From: Candidatus Desulfofervidus auxilii | GTDB lineage: Bacteria > Desulfobacterota > Desulfofervidia > Desulfofervidales > Desulfofervidaceae | Length of the DNA: 51,695 nucleotides | Assembly (NCBI RefSeq): GCF_001577525.1 | Contig: NZ_CP013015.1 | Location: forward strand, 797,159-848,853 | Direction: 5' to 3' | Part shown: positions 26,071 to 35,912 of the stretch, in pieces | Position numbering within the stretch: position 1 is the stretch's first letter | Layout: each line of letters begins with the position of its first letter | Notes under the pieces: model-generated | The model's database searches: none | What the model saw: only the letters and a program-made list of their open reading frames with translations | What the model was told of the DNA's origin: nothing | Position numbers and translations under genes: made by a program

Positions 26071-26724
26071 TTAGCCTATTTTTTCCCGAAATTGACGGAT
26101 GATTTTATTATAATCATTTTTACTAAAAATAGCTGAGCCAGCAACAAATACATTGGCCCCTGCTTTCACTACCTCAGACAATGTATTTTCACTAATTCCT
26201 CCATCTACCTCTAAGTCTACTTTAAGATTATATTTTTTTATCCATTCCCGCACAGTCTGAATGCGGCTTAGGGCCTGGGGAATAAACTTTTGTCCGCCAA
26301 AACCAGGATTTACACTCATAATCAAGATTAAGTCCACTTCTTCCAAAATAGGTTCTAGAAAACTTAAAGGTGTAGCTGGATTTAATGCCACCCCTGCTTT
26401 TTTGCCTAATTTGTGAATACTCTCTAAAGTGCGGTATAAGTGAGGACAAGTTTCTACATGGACAGTCAAGATATCTGCTCCTGCCTGAGCAAAGGCCTCT
26501 AAATAGTTATCAGGTTTTTCTATCATTAAATGGACATCTAACGGGAGACCTGTCACTTTGCGCAAACTAGCTACTACCGGGGGACCGATAGTTAAATTAG
26601 GGACAAAATGACCATCCATTACATCAATATGGAGCCAATCTGCCCCTGCTTCTTCAACTGCTTTAATTTCTGATGCAAGGTTGGCAAAATCAGCAGCTAA
26701 AATGGATGGGGCAATTTTAAACAT
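26071..26724 (-). CDS. rpe: Ribulose-phosphate 3-epimerase
   Basis: The product is 217 residues, a TIM barrel. Metal and catalytic motifs are SILAADF (S8, D12 region), HIDVMDGHFVPN (33-44), HLMIEKP, MSVNPGFGGQ and DLEVDGGI with the second catalytic Asp. It interconverts ribulose-5-phosphate and xylulose-5-phosphate. The ATG is preceded by a purine-rich AGGAGGAGG, one of the strongest ribosome binding sites here. It is first in a six-gene minus-strand run with feoA and feoB. Confidence 0.97.
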   Translation of the reverse strand: MFKIAPSILAADFANLASEIKAVEEAGADWLHIDVMDGHFVPNLTIGPPVVASLRKVTGLPLDVHLMIEKPDNYLEAFAQAGADILTVHVETCPHLYRTLESIHKLGKKAGVALNPATPLSFLEPILEEVDLILIMSVNPGFGGQKFIPQALSRIQTVREWIKKYNLKVDLEVDGGISENTLSEVVKAGANVFVAGSAIFSKNDYNKIIRQFREKIG

Positions 26725-26755
26725 TATTTCCTCCTCCTTCTATTGGAGAAATCTT

Positions 26756-26782
26756 TTTATAAGGGATTTATTTAATCGTCAA
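26756..26782 (-). promoter_or_regulatory. Promoter of the rpe-feoAB run
   Basis: On the minus strand TTGACG (26782-26777) is followed by TATAAA at a 15-base spacing (26761-26756) or TAAAAA at 17. The leader is about 25 bases and contains the Shine-Dalgarno. No recognisable Fur box was seen around it. Confidence 0.5.
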
Positions 26783-26904
26783 CCTTTCTGAGGAATTGGA
26801 CATTCCCCAAAATTTAGACGTTAATCTTTAAAAACACGTTTGAAAATATGGACAAAAAGCAAATTTTATTGTAATTTAAAGGAAAGAATTAATAGGTTTC
26901 TGGC

Positions 26905-28275
26905 ATGGAATCAATTCCTAAAATTCTTATAGTGGATGACGAAAAAAATATTGGTTTTCTTTTAGAAACTTTTTTGAAAAGAGAAGGTTATGAGCCTTTC
27001 TATGTCTCTACAGGTCAAGAAGCGTTGAAAATATTTGATAAACAGCCATTTGATCTAGTTTTATTGGACATTAAAATGCCAGACATTGACGGGATAGAAC
27101 TCTTGAAAGAATTCAAAAGGAAAAGATCAAATATAAATGTGATTATGATTACTGCTTATCCTTCTATTGAAACGGCCGTGGAAGCAATGCGGGAAGAAGC
27201 TTTTGATTATATTAACAAACCGCTTGATCTAGAAGAATTAAAACAATTGATTGAGAGGGCATTAGCCAGAGAAAAGAAGGTTTCTAAAACTAAAGTTTTT
27301 CATTATGGGAATATTGTAGCCCGAAGCCCAGCTATGTTAAGGATTTTAGAAACCCTACCTAAAATAGCATCTACTAAAGCAAATGTTTTGATTATGGGAG
27401 AAAGTGGAGTAGGAAAGGAGATTATTGCTCATGCGATTCATAGTTTAAGTCCCAGAAGTGATAAACCCTTTGTGACTGTGAACTGTGCAGGCATTCCTGA
27501 AACTCTATTAGAAAGCGAGTTATTTGGTTATAAAAAGGGTGCTTTCACTGGAGCCACAACAGATAGAATGGGTCTTTTCCAGAGTGCACATAAAGGGACA
27601 CTATTTTTAGATGAAATTGGGGACCTTTCACTTACTCTCCAAGTTAGGCTCTTACGGGTAGTGGAAGAAAAAAGGTTTAAACCTTTAGGAAGTACTCAAG
27701 AAATTGAAGTAGATATTCGCCTAATTTCTGCCACTAATCAAGATTTAGAACAAAAGGTCACCGCGGGCCAGTTTAGGGAAGATTTATATTATCGTCTTAA
27801 TGTCATTCCCATCAGGGTTCCTCCACTCCGGGAAAGAAAGGAAGATATTCCAGTGTTAGTAGAACATTTCTTAAAGAAGTATTCTAAAGAGTTGGGTAAG
27901 GAAGTACCCAAGATTTCTAGCTCCGCCCTCTCTTTTTTAATGGAATACGGCTTCCCAGGCAATGTAAGAGAACTAGAGCATATTATTGAAAGATGTGTGG
28001 CCTTGGAAACAGGCAATATCATTCTTCCTGAAAGCTTAGTTATCTCGGATTTCAAAAAGAAAAAACACCTTTTAAAAGAAGAGGCTCAATTGCCTTCAGA
28101 AGGCATAGACTTAGAAAAAAAGCTAGCCCAGATAGAAAAAGGGCTTATTTTAGAGGCACTGAAAAGGAGTAAAGGAGTAAAAAAAGAAGCAGCCAAATTG
28201 TTGAATTTAAGCTTTAGGAGTTTTCGATATAAACTGCAAAAACACGGCCTCAATAAAATAGATAATAATGAATGA
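26905..28275 (+). CDS. NtrC-family sigma-54-dependent response regulator (PilR/AtoC-like)
   Basis: The product is 456 residues. The receiver domain has D55 (LVLLDIKMPD) with DDE at 11-13. The AAA+ domain has GESGVGKE (165-172), the sigma-54 loop GAFTGA (212-217) and GTLFLDEIGDL. The C-terminal Fis-type HTH is about 415-452 (KEAAKLLNLSFRSFRYKL). It activates sigma-54 promoters after phosphorylation, most likely by the kinase encoded next. The kinase layout suggests PilR or a related membrane-signal regulator; no pilin gene is in the window to confirm it. Confidence 0.94.
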   Translation: MESIPKILIVDDEKNIGFLLETFLKREGYEPFYVSTGQEALKIFDKQPFDLVLLDIKMPDIDGIELLKEFKRKRSNINVIMITAYPSIETAVEAMREEAFDYINKPLDLEELKQLIERALAREKKVSKTKVFHYGNIVARSPAMLRILETLPKIASTKANVLIMGESGVGKEIIAHAIHSLSPRSDKPFVTVNCAGIPETLLESELFGYKKGAFTGATTDRMGLFQSAHKGTLFLDEIGDLSLTLQVRLLRVVEEKRFKPLGSTQEIEVDIRLISATNQDLEQKVTAGQFREDLYYRLNVIPIRVPPLRERKEDIPVLVEHFLKKYSKELGKEVPKISSSALSFLMEYGFPGNVRELEHIIERCVALETGNIILPESLVISDFKKKKHLLKEEAQLPSEGIDLEKKLAQIEKGLILEALKRSKGVKKEAAKLLNLSFRSFRYKLQKHGLNKIDNNE

Positions 28276-29816
28276 ACGCTTTTCCTTCTTCCAAAAATAG
28301 TCTAAAAATTTATCTACTCTTGCGGTTTGTTTCTGTATCTTTGATTAGTATTTTGGGTATAAGTCTCTATTTAAAACAAAAATGGCCTTATCCTGCTATA
28401 AATTTTGTTTATTTTTTGGGGTGGTTAAGTATTGTTTACCTTACCACTGGTATTTTTTGGGTAATTTGGCGAAAAGAGAAGTTCCATTTTTTATCTTTAC
28501 TAGCTATTGCTCTGGATTTATTTTTGATAACAACACTAGTATACATTACTGGTGGAGCAAATAGTTTTTTTTCTGACCTATATATCTTTATTATCATTTT
28601 AGCTGCCCATCTTTTTCGCAAGAGAGGCGCCCTTCTGACCGCAGCTTCTGCTTTTATTCTTTATGGCACTCTAATTGATTTAGAATATTTTAAGATTATT
28701 CCTACTTTAGGAGAACCAGTAGGAGGCGATGTCCTTTTTACCCTTTTGATAAATTTCAGTGCCTTTTTCGCCATTGCCTTTCTTATTAGCCTTCTTTTGG
28801 AACGTCTAGAAAAATCAAGGGAAAAACTGCGCTCTCTTGAAGCCTTACACAAATGTGTTTTAGAAAGTATCCAAACTGGTGTTATCACTTTAGATAATGA
28901 GGATAGGATTTCATATATAAATAAGGCGGCAGAATTTATTCTTGGTTATAAAAGTGAATCTTTAATTAAACAACCTATCAATAAATTGTTTTCTCATGCA
29001 GAAATAACTCCTGGACAGAGACAAAGTTTTTCTTTTGTAAAACCCAATGGTAAACTTATCTATTTAGGCTTGGGCGTTTCTTCTCTCACAGATGAAATGG
29101 GTGAATATGTTGGAAAGGTGATTGTTTTTCAGGACATAACCCATTTAAAAAGGGTAGAGAAGTTGAGCTTACTTAATGAATTGGCCTCTCACCTGGCTCA
29201 TGATATCAGAACCCCCCTTACTTCTATCAGTGGGTGTTTACAGATGTTGCGGAAAGAAGATGTTTCTTTAGAAAACAAAACATTAATTGAGTTGGCACTT
29301 GAAGAAACAAAAAGGCTTAATGCCCTCATTTCAGACTACTTAAGTTATGCTCGTCCTACTAGAGAAAAAGAAAAAGTGGACATAGCCCAATTAATTAAAG
29401 AAACCATTACCTTATTTAAAGGGAGTTTAGGAGACAAAAAAATTACTGTTGACACTGCTCTTTTGGAAAAGACTTATATTAGGGGAAATAAAGAGGAAAT
29501 TAGACAGCTTTTTTGGAATCTTTTTGTTAATGCTAAGGAAGCTATGCCTAATGGAGGAATGCTAAAAGTTATCATGGAAAGGGAACAAAATATGATAAAA
29601 ATTATGGTGCAGGATACAGGAAGGGGTATCCCTAAAGAAATACAAGACCGGATTTTTGAACCTTTTTTTACCACCAAACCCCAGGGTAGCGGTTTGGGAT
29701 TGGCTATAGTGCATAAAATTGTAAATGAACATGAGGGGAAAATTGAAGTGGAAAATCAACCTAAAAAAGGGGCATCCATCAATCTTTACTTTCCTCTAGT
29801 CTCTTCTTCACACTGA
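28272..29816 (+). CDS. Membrane sensor histidine kinase, PilS-like
   Basis: The product is 514 residues. About six hydrophobic segments fill 10-180, then a coiled coil, a PAS domain (about 195-290), the dimerisation/phosphoacceptor helix with H310 (LASHLAHDIRTPL), and the ATPase domain (NLFVNAKEAMPNGG, VQDTGRGIP, GSGLGLAIVHKI). Six helices followed by PAS and HisKA is the layout of PilS-type kinases. Its ATG overlaps the stop of the regulator gene, so the pair is coupled. The 3' end overlaps the convergent hisD by 38 bases. Confidence 0.92.
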   Translation: MNAFPSSKNSLKIYLLLRFVSVSLISILGISLYLKQKWPYPAINFVYFLGWLSIVYLTTGIFWVIWRKEKFHFLSLLAIALDLFLITTLVYITGGANSFFSDLYIFIIILAAHLFRKRGALLTAASAFILYGTLIDLEYFKIIPTLGEPVGGDVLFTLLINFSAFFAIAFLISLLLERLEKSREKLRSLEALHKCVLESIQTGVITLDNEDRISYINKAAEFILGYKSESLIKQPINKLFSHAEITPGQRQSFSFVKPNGKLIYLGLGVSSLTDEMGEYVGKVIVFQDITHLKRVEKLSLLNELASHLAHDIRTPLTSISGCLQMLRKEDVSLENKTLIELALEETKRLNALISDYLSYARPTREKEKVDIAQLIKETITLFKGSLGDKKITVDTALLEKTYIRGNKEEIRQLFWNLFVNAKEAMPNGGMLKVIMEREQNMIKIMVQDTGRGIPKEIQDRIFEPFFTTKPQGSGLGLAIVHKIVNEHEGKIEVENQPKKGASINLYFPLVSSSH

Positions 29817-31071
29817 TGGCGTGAGCAGTAAGCCCCTCTGCTTGGGCAAACTTTATGGCCTTTGGTCCCAAAGCAAGGAGTCCTTCGCGAGAAATAAATA
29901 GGATGCTGGAACGCTTTAAAAAGTGTTCACTGGATAATACTGAAGAAAAACGAGCCGTGCCCCCAGTAGGCAAGGTATGATTGGGACCAGCTATATAATC
30001 TCCTAATGCCTCTACGGCATGTTGACCTAGAAAGATGGCGCCACTATGTTTTACCTTATCTAAAAAACTAAAGGGCTCAGCGATCAATAATTCCAAATGT
30101 TCCGGGGCAATGGTATTCACCACTTGAGCAGCAGTATTTAAATCTGGCACTATGAAAATATAGCCTTGTCTTTCCATGGCCTCACTGGCAATTGCCTTAC
30201 GGGTTAAAGAAGACAATTGTTTTTTTATTTCTTTTAAAACCGAATGGGCATAGTTTTCAGAAGAAGTAATTAAAAATACTCCTGCCATCTCATCGTGTTC
30301 TGCCTGTGAGAGTAAATCTGCTGCTACCCTATCAGGAGATACTATTCCATCAGCAATAATGGCAATCTCACTAGGGCCAGCAACCATATCTATACCTACT
30401 TCGCCAAAAACTAATTTTTTGGCCGCGGCTACATATATATTGCCAGGCCCACAGATAAAATCTACCTTAGGGATAGTTTCTGTTCCATAAGCCATGGCGG
30501 CTATAGCCTGTGCCCCGCCTAAACGGAAGATTTTATTTACACCTGCAATCTTGGCTGCAGCAAGCACTAATTTGGAAATCTCTCCTTTAGGTGTAGGCAC
30601 ACACATGATAATCTCTTTAACGCCTGCTACCTGTGCAGGGATAGTATTCATTAACACTGTGGAAGGGTAAGCAGCCTTACCACCTGGGCAATATACACCT
30701 AAGTATTCAATAGGAGTAATTCTTTGCCCCAAAATATTGCCGTAATCGTCGGTAAAAAACCAGTTTTGAGGTAGACCATGCTTATGGAAAAAGGCAATCC
30801 GTTGAGCAACTGTTTCTAAAATAGGAATAAATTCTTTACTTTCTGTATAAGCCTTTTCTACTTCATCTTGACTGATTTCCATACCTGTAATGTTTAAGTC
30901 TAATTGATCGAAGCGAAGGGTATAATCCTTTAAGGCCTCATCACCCCTTTCTTGCACGTCAAAAATAATATTTAAAACCTTCTTTAATATTTCTTTAGAA
31001 ATTAACTGTCTTTTCTTCCACTTTTCCTTAAAATCTCTAATACCTGCGGCATCTACTTTAACGATTTTCAC
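29779..31071 (-). CDS. hisD: Histidinol dehydrogenase
   Basis: The product is 430 residues. It has the conserved segments PGGKAAYPSTVLM, GGAQAIAAMAYGT, DMVAGPSEIAI, LLSQAEHDEMA (zinc-site His) and GPNHTLPTGG. It makes the last two oxidations of histidine synthesis, histidinol to histidine, with NAD and zinc. It overlaps moaC by 4 bases and lies at the end of the long Gld-rpoZ-dnaJ run, apart from other his genes. Confidence 0.98.
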   Translation of the reverse strand: MKIVKVDAAGIRDFKEKWKKRQLISKEILKKVLNIIFDVQERGDEALKDYTLRFDQLDLNITGMEISQDEVEKAYTESKEFIPILETVAQRIAFFHKHGLPQNWFFTDDYGNILGQRITPIEYLGVYCPGGKAAYPSTVLMNTIPAQVAGVKEIIMCVPTPKGEISKLVLAAAKIAGVNKIFRLGGAQAIAAMAYGTETIPKVDFICGPGNIYVAAAKKLVFGEVGIDMVAGPSEIAIIADGIVSPDRVAADLLSQAEHDEMAGVFLITSSENYAHSVLKEIKKQLSSLTRKAIASEAMERQGYIFIVPDLNTAAQVVNTIAPEHLELLIAEPFSFLDKVKHSGAIFLGQHAVEALGDYIAGPNHTLPTGGTARFSSVLSSEHFLKRSSILFISREGLLALGPKAIKFAQAEGLTAHAISVKKRLEESKD

Positions 31072-31541
31072 TCTCTTACATACCCTCCGCTCTTTCCACC
31101 TGTCTTTTTGAGCAACCCAATATCTGTAATCCGCATACCTTTATCTACTGCTTTACACATATCGTAAATGGTTAAAGCAGCTACTGCTACCGCGGTTAAG
31201 GCCTCCATTTCCACCCCAGTACGACCCACAATTTTTACTTGACTCTCTATTTCTATGGCATTTTCTTGGGATAAAGGAGTGAATGAAATTTCTACATGGG
31301 TAATATTTAAGGGATGGCACATAGGGATGAGGAAAGGGGTATTTTTGGCTGCCATAATTCCTGCAATCTTTGCGGTAGTAAATACATCTCCTTTTTTTAT
31401 CTGACCTGACATAATTAAATTGAAGGTTTGGGGTTGCATTGTTATCCGTCCTCGAGCCACTGCCTCCCGCACAGTCTCAGGCTTAGGACTTACATCTACC
31501 ATACAAACACTGCCCTTTTTATCTAAATGAGTGAGAGACAC
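31068..31541 (-). CDS. moaC: Cyclic pyranopterin monophosphate synthase
   Basis: The product is 157 residues from GTG 31541, which has AAGGAG 7 bases upstream and gives the usual N-terminus (LTHLDKKGSVCMVDVSPK). A longer reading frame reaches 31592 inside dnaJ but would add an unrelated extension. Conserved residues are seen in KGDVFTTAKIAGIMAAKNT, IPMCHPL and GRTGVEMEALTAV. With MoaA it converts GTP to the molybdopterin precursor. It lies two bases after dnaJ. Confidence 0.97.
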   Translation of the reverse strand: MSLTHLDKKGSVCMVDVSPKPETVREAVARGRITMQPQTFNLIMSGQIKKGDVFTTAKIAGIMAAKNTPFLIPMCHPLNITHVEISFTPLSQENAIEIESQVKIVGRTGVEMEALTAVAVAALTIYDMCKAVDKGMRITDIGLLKKTGGKSGGYVRE

Positions 31542-31543
31542 TA

Positions 31544-32671
31544 CTATACTCCTTGAAACTTGGAGCTGAAATAATCCTTCATTCTTTCCCAAAACCGTTT
31601 ATAAGGAGTAGATTTTTTCTCTCTTTCTATCCTTTCAAACTCTTCTAAAAGCATTCTTTGTTGTGGTGTAAGGTCTGTAGGCACTTTTACTATAATTTTT
31701 ACAATCTGATCTCCTCTTCCTCCTCTTTCTAAACGAGGGGCTCCTAGATGTTTTAAACGAAAGGTATGACCAGGTTGAGTGCCTGGTGGAATCTTGAGTT
31801 TTTGTGGTCCTTTTAAAGTAGGAACCTCTATTTCATCTCCTAAAGCAGACTGAACAAAGGAAATAGGGATTTCACAAAAAATATCATCTCCTTTTCTAGT
31901 AAAGAAGGGATGAGGTTTAACTCTAATGAATATATAAAGATTCCCTGGTGGTCCTCCATGAAGTCCTGGTTCACCTTCTCCTTGAATTCGTAAGCTCATT
32001 CCTGTATCTACCCCTGGAGGGACTACTACCTTGACTTTCTTTTTTTCTTTCACCCATCCCTTTCCCTGGCATTTATTACAAGGATGGGTAATGATATAAC
32101 CTTCTCCCTGACACCGAGGGCAAGTGGTAGCGATTCTCAAAAAACCATGACTTCTATAAACTTGTCCCCTTCCCTGACACGAAGGACAAATTTCAGGTTG
32201 ATACCCTGGTTGAATACCTGAACCATCACAAAATGGACAAGTGGCCTTTTTAGGTATCTCAATCCACTTTTCTGTTCCAGAGATGGCTTCTTCAAAGCTC
32301 AGTTCTAGCTGATATCTCAAGTCTGCCCCTGCTTCTGGTACATACCCTTTACGCCTTGGGCCGAAACCGAAAAATTCATCAAAAATTTCACTAAAGGTAG
32401 AAAAAATATCATCAAAATCTCTAAAATGCGTTGAGGGTCTACCATAACCTTCCAAACCAGCATGACCATACTGGTCATAAATAGCCCTTTTTTCTGGGTC
32501 TCTAAGAACTTCATATGCCTCAGCAGCTTCTTTAAACTTTTCTTCTGCTTCTTTATCTCCTGGATTCCTGTCAGGATGATATTTCAGGGCTAATCTGCGA
32601 TAGGCACTCTTTATTTCTTCCTGCGTAGCATTACGAGAAACACCTAAAATATCATAATAGTCTCTTTTCAT
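31544..32671 (-). CDS. dnaJ: Chaperone DnaJ
   Basis: The product is 375 residues. The J domain (4-66) carries HPD at 32-34, followed by a Gly/Phe stretch with FFGFG. The zinc domain has four repeats: [24 protein letters not shown] and [10 protein letters not shown]-terminal substrate-binding part follows. It stimulates DnaK. It sits between a TPR-like protein and moaC; dnaK and grpE are not in the window. Confidence 0.98.
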   Translation of the reverse strand: MKRDYYDILGVSRNATQEEIKSAYRRLALKYHPDRNPGDKEAEEKFKEAAEAYEVLRDPEKRAIYDQYGHAGLEGYGRPSTHFRDFDDIFSTFSEIFDEFFGFGPRRKGYVPEAGADLRYQLELSFEEAISGTEKWIEIPKKATCPFCDGSGIQPGYQPEICPSCQGRGQVYRSHGFLRIATTCPRCQGEGYIITHPCNKCQGKGWVKEKKKVKVVVPPGVDTGMSLRIQGEGEPGLHGGPPGNLYIFIRVKPHPFFTRKGDDIFCEIPISFVQSALGDEIEVPTLKGPQKLKIPPGTQPGHTFRLKHLGAPRLERGGRGDQIVKIIVKVPTDLTPQQRMLLEEFERIEREKKSTPYKRFWERMKDYFSSKFQGV

Positions 32672-32673
32672 TT

Positions 32674-33126
32674 TTACTTTCTTTTTCCTAACTTTGATGT
32701 CTTTTGTTTTAAGAAAGGCAAATCAGATGTGCCACTAAAAAACATTCCCTCTTTTTCTAATAACTGTTTTATTTCCTTTGTCCTTTCTTTATTTTCAGCT
32801 GCTTGAAACGCCTTAAGGGCAAACTGCCACTTTCCCAATTTAAAAGCTATTTCTCCAATTTTTTCCCAATCAGAAGTAGACGGTTTTCTCTTTAAGGCCT
32901 GATAAATTTTGGTAAATAAAAATACATCTCCTTCAATTATCACTTGAGGCAAAAGTTCTTCCAACTTCTCCTTCGCTTCAGCCTTGGCAAAAAAATCTAT
33001 GGCATCACTCAAAAAACCCTGTTTTTGAAATAGCTCTCCATATTTTACACATTCTTTTCGCTCAAAAACAGGGGTATTGAGATAATTTCTTTTTTTTAAG
33101 CAAGTAAGAAGTTTATTTTTGGCCAT
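32674..33126 (-). CDS. TPR-like helical protein, function unknown
   Basis: The product is 150 residues, mostly helical. Paired helices with TPR-like spacing are seen at [22 protein letters not shown] and [22 protein letters not shown]. The tail is Lys-rich. It overlaps rpoZ by 14 bases and is 2 bases from dnaJ, so it is probably co-expressed; a role near the chaperone is possible but only by position. Confidence 0.65.
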   Translation of the reverse strand: MAKNKLLTCLKKRNYLNTPVFERKECVKYGELFQKQGFLSDAIDFFAKAEAKEKLEELLPQVIIEGDVFLFTKIYQALKRKPSTSDWEKIGEIAFKLGKWQFALKAFQAAENKERTKEIKQLLEKEGMFFSGTSDLPFLKQKTSKLGKRK

Positions 33127-33316
33127 TTTCCTCGGTCTTTGGTTTTACCTTGCCTGCGGCAATTTCCCTTAATGCTACTACAATTTCTTTATTATCACAT
33201 TCAACTAAAGGTCTTGCCCCTTCTCTAAGTTGCAACACTCTTTTCACTGCCATATGGACTATGGCAAAACGATTATTTACCTTTTTTAAACAATCTTCTA
33301 TTGTAACTCTAGCCAT
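33113..33316 (-). CDS. rpoZ: RNA polymerase omega subunit
   Basis: The product is 67 residues, with the family pattern [29 protein letters not shown], and [15 protein letters not shown]. It assists assembly of RNA polymerase by folding around the beta' C-terminus. GAGGAG lies 7 bases before the ATG. It is embedded between the DUF4340 and TPR-like genes. Confidence 0.95.
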   Translation of the reverse strand: MARVTIEDCLKKVNNRFAIVHMAVKRVLQLREGARPLVECDNKEIVVALREIAAGKVKPKTEENGQK

Positions 33317-33320
33317 GGAA

Positions 33321-34580
33321 TTACTCCTCTTTTATTTTAATAGGAAATTTTTCCCAAAAATTATTGCCTACAAGGTAAAATCTATCTTTATATTTCACCC
33401 AGCTTTGTTCTTTATGTTTATAACATTTCATATCTAAAACTAATTGAGCCTTTTTATTCCATAATTTAACTCTTGCTTGCCATGATGCAAGGTCTGAAGG
33501 AGTAATTTTCTCAGGTAGGTATTTTAAATTAAGTAAATCTTCTAAAAAAAACTCAATTTCATAGGCTTGAGCCAAGTTTTTTGGTTTTATTTCCCATTTT
33601 TCTTTATTTTTTTGAGCAAGTAATTGTTTTTTCCCATAAATGATTTCTACCTTATCCACCATTTCTTTATCAAATTTAACAAAGTGCCTGTCTTTAAAGA
33701 ACTCTGGAGTTTTTACAATGTCTTTCCATAATCCCTTTCTGAGGGTGAACCAAGTGGGATGATAATTACTTTGGGCGATTAATTCTTCTTTTTGTAGGGT
33801 TAATTTCAGCCAATAAGGGGGTTTATTTATATCCTCCCACAACTCTATCTTCAATTGAGGGGAAACACCTTTTTTTATAAAAGTCTTAATTTGTTCGGCC
33901 TGAAGCTTATAAAGCAAATTTTCCACTTCGTCATTATCTGCCTTAGCATTAAAAGGTGTTTTTATATACCACTGATTTTTTTGTTTTTCCAACATTATGT
34001 CTATCTCTTTGCCTTGAAAAGATAGACGTGTCACTTTAGCAGGGTCAAACGCTATGATATGTTTATCCCTTAAATCCCCCAATCTTTTATTTAAACTCCA
34101 AAGCAAAGAATTTGGGAAAAGATAAATGGCTTTTTTGTCAGTAGTAAAGGCGTAAATACGCCTTCTATCAGGAGTATCCCCACCCAATTTAAGGGCCCAT
34201 GTTTCTTTATCTGAAATCAAAGTAATTTCTATCCTGGGTCTATCCAATCCATAAGGAGAGATGTCTTTAGGAACAGGGGTAATTTTTCTCTCTATCTTGC
34301 TATTTACTACTGTCTCTAAAACCTGCGAACAGGTGCTAGAATTAGCCCAGTCACTAACAGGCTTGGTTAACCACCATTTTTTGCCTTTTCTTTCTAATTT
34401 AAATAAACCATATTCGGTTTTTAAGGTATAACTTTTTATTTCTTCTACTTTAAAAGGACAAACTTGCTTTTCCTGTTCCTTTATCTGTTGAGTTTTTCTG
34501 GTTTTAACCTGCTGGTAGCTATAAAGTGCCAATATTATTATCAAAAAAAAGAGATAAAAAAATATTTTTTTCCAGCTCAT
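33321..34580 (-). CDS. DUF4340 protein of the Gld-like ABC locus
   Basis: The product is 419 residues from ATG 34580, which overlaps the GldG-like stop by 4 bases. A longer frame to 34655 lies inside the upstream gene and is not used. One N-terminal membrane helix ([16 protein letters not shown]) is followed by a large periplasmic part with repeated [12 protein letters not shown]-, [14 protein letters not shown]- and [11 protein letters not shown]-like segments, the mark of DUF4340. Such proteins commonly follow GldG-type genes. Role unknown, presumably part of the transporter complex. Confidence 0.88.
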   Translation of the reverse strand: MSWKKIFFYLFFLIIILALYSYQQVKTRKTQQIKEQEKQVCPFKVEEIKSYTLKTEYGLFKLERKGKKWWLTKPVSDWANSSTCSQVLETVVNSKIERKITPVPKDISPYGLDRPRIEITLISDKETWALKLGGDTPDRRRIYAFTTDKKAIYLFPNSLLWSLNKRLGDLRDKHIIAFDPAKVTRLSFQGKEIDIMLEKQKNQWYIKTPFNAKADNDEVENLLYKLQAEQIKTFIKKGVSPQLKIELWEDINKPPYWLKLTLQKEELIAQSNYHPTWFTLRKGLWKDIVKTPEFFKDRHFVKFDKEMVDKVEIIYGKKQLLAQKNKEKWEIKPKNLAQAYEIEFFLEDLLNLKYLPEKITPSDLASWQARVKLWNKKAQLVLDMKCYKHKEQSWVKYKDRFYLVGNNFWEKFPIKIKEE

Positions 34581-35911
34581 AACCTTCGTCTCTTCCAATA
34601 AATCACTATCCCACTTAATAATACCAAAAGAGGTAATCCTATCACTGGTAGCCAAAAGAGAACTTGAGCCTGATTGCTAGAAAGGACTAAGGGCTTTGAA
34701 TGGGTCTTTTTTGGGGGAATAGTTATTAAATCTTGCTCTTCGGTAAGCCAGTTGATCATATTTAAGGCTAAATCTTTATTCCCTGAGACTTGCAAATAAG
34801 TATTGTCTATAAAATCACTATCACCTACTACAATGAGTTTAAAGCCATTTTTCTCTTCGGAAAAGCTGGCAGCTGCTACAGGTATAGGACCAGCAATATC
34901 TTTCTCATCATAAATTGCCTTGCCTCCTTTTAAACCTGATAAGTCCTTTTCTCCCCAACTATTTTCACTGGTCCAAGCAAGTATCTCTACTCTTTTCCCT
35001 TTATCTTGGTTTTTTTCTATATTAATAGAACGGGCCAGAGGGAAAAAGCAGGCCAGATTAAACCCCTTAGTTACAGAATGATTCTGATTATACTTGACTA
35101 CTACTGGGATTAAATAGTCTCCTCCAAATAGGCGGCTCATCTTATCCACAATGATGTCATTATCCAAAACTATCCCTTTTTCTTTTAATAATTTGGCTAA
35201 TTCCTGACCTGTTTCTGGCTCTAACAAAAATAATCCACTTCCTCCCTTATTTAAATAGGTTTTTATAGCCTCTATTTCAGCAGACAATAATGCTTTTTGT
35301 GGACCAGCAATAACCAACAAGGCAGTGTCTTCTGGAATCTTGGGTTGTTTTACTAGCAATAAGGGCTTTACCTCATAACCCTTTTCATTTAAAATTTCTT
35401 TTAATTTACTATAACCATTTTTCTCAATATCTTCTATTTCATGTTCCCCATGTCCTTTTAAAAAGTAAATGGTCTTTTTTCCCTTTCGAGTTACCTTCAC
35501 AATAGCGTTAGTCAATTTTTCTTCAGATATCTCATATATCTGTTCTCTTTTTTGACCGCTTTGCACTACTAAAGTATTATACCGATGGATATTATATTTT
35601 TTGGCCTCTAAAGGATGTCTTTCAGGGTCAATAAAAGTCCAATCAAAATTCTTACTATGATAAGCATACTGTTCTAGCAAGTCTTTTGCTTTATCTTTTT
35701 CAGCGCCAGTAGTAAAAAACCCAATAACTTTTACTGAACTCTGCAATTTATTTAATACCTTTATACTTTGCGGTGATAGGGTGTGGCGTTTATTAGTAGT
35801 CAAATCAAAACGTAAGTGATACTGTTGGGCAAAAAGGGTTAATACTATCAAAATCCCCAAAAAAATAGTTAAATATAATGCTAATTGCACAGGGTAAGTG
35901 AATCGTTTCAA
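34577..35911 (-). CDS. GldG-like ABC transporter auxiliary protein
   Basis: The product is 444 residues. It has one membrane helix at each end (about 9-28 and 420-440) and a large periplasmic part between. The family's start is seen in LRFDLTTNKRHTLSPQSIKVL, followed by VKVIGFFTT, a LLEQYAYHS segment, FLKGHGEHEI and LLVIAGPQKALLSAEIEAI. It is the conserved partner of the GldF-type permease; its function is unknown outside gliding bacteria. Confidence 0.9.
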   Translation of the reverse strand: MKRFTYPVQLALYLTIFLGILIVLTLFAQQYHLRFDLTTNKRHTLSPQSIKVLNKLQSSVKVIGFFTTGAEKDKAKDLLEQYAYHSKNFDWTFIDPERHPLEAKKYNIHRYNTLVVQSGQKREQIYEISEEKLTNAIVKVTRKGKKTIYFLKGHGEHEIEDIEKNGYSKLKEILNEKGYEVKPLLLVKQPKIPEDTALLVIAGPQKALLSAEIEAIKTYLNKGGSGLFLLEPETGQELAKLLKEKGIVLDNDIIVDKMSRLFGGDYLIPVVVKYNQNHSVTKGFNLACFFPLARSINIEKNQDKGKRVEILAWTSENSWGEKDLSGLKGGKAIYDEKDIAGPIPVAAASFSEEKNGFKLIVVGDSDFIDNTYLQVSGNKDLALNMINWLTEEQDLITIPPKKTHSKPLVLSSNQAQVLFWLPVIGLPLLVLLSGIVIYWKRRRL

Positions 35912-35912
35912 T

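Noticed and set aside
26777-26904. Sigma-54 promoter upstream of the NtrC-type regulator
   Set aside because: No GG-N10-GC pair at -24/-12 spacing with the right context was found in this interval.
26725-26904. Fur box near the rpe-feoAB promoter
   Set aside because: No 19-bp GATAATGAT-type inverted repeat could be seen.
31541-31592. N-terminal extension of moaC into dnaJ
   Set aside because: The GTG at 31541 has a good AAGGAG and gives the family's normal N-terminus; the extension matches nothing.
34580-34655. N-terminal extension of the DUF4340 gene
   Set aside because: It lies inside the GldG-like gene; ATG 34580 overlaps the stop codon in the usual coupled way and precedes a membrane helix.
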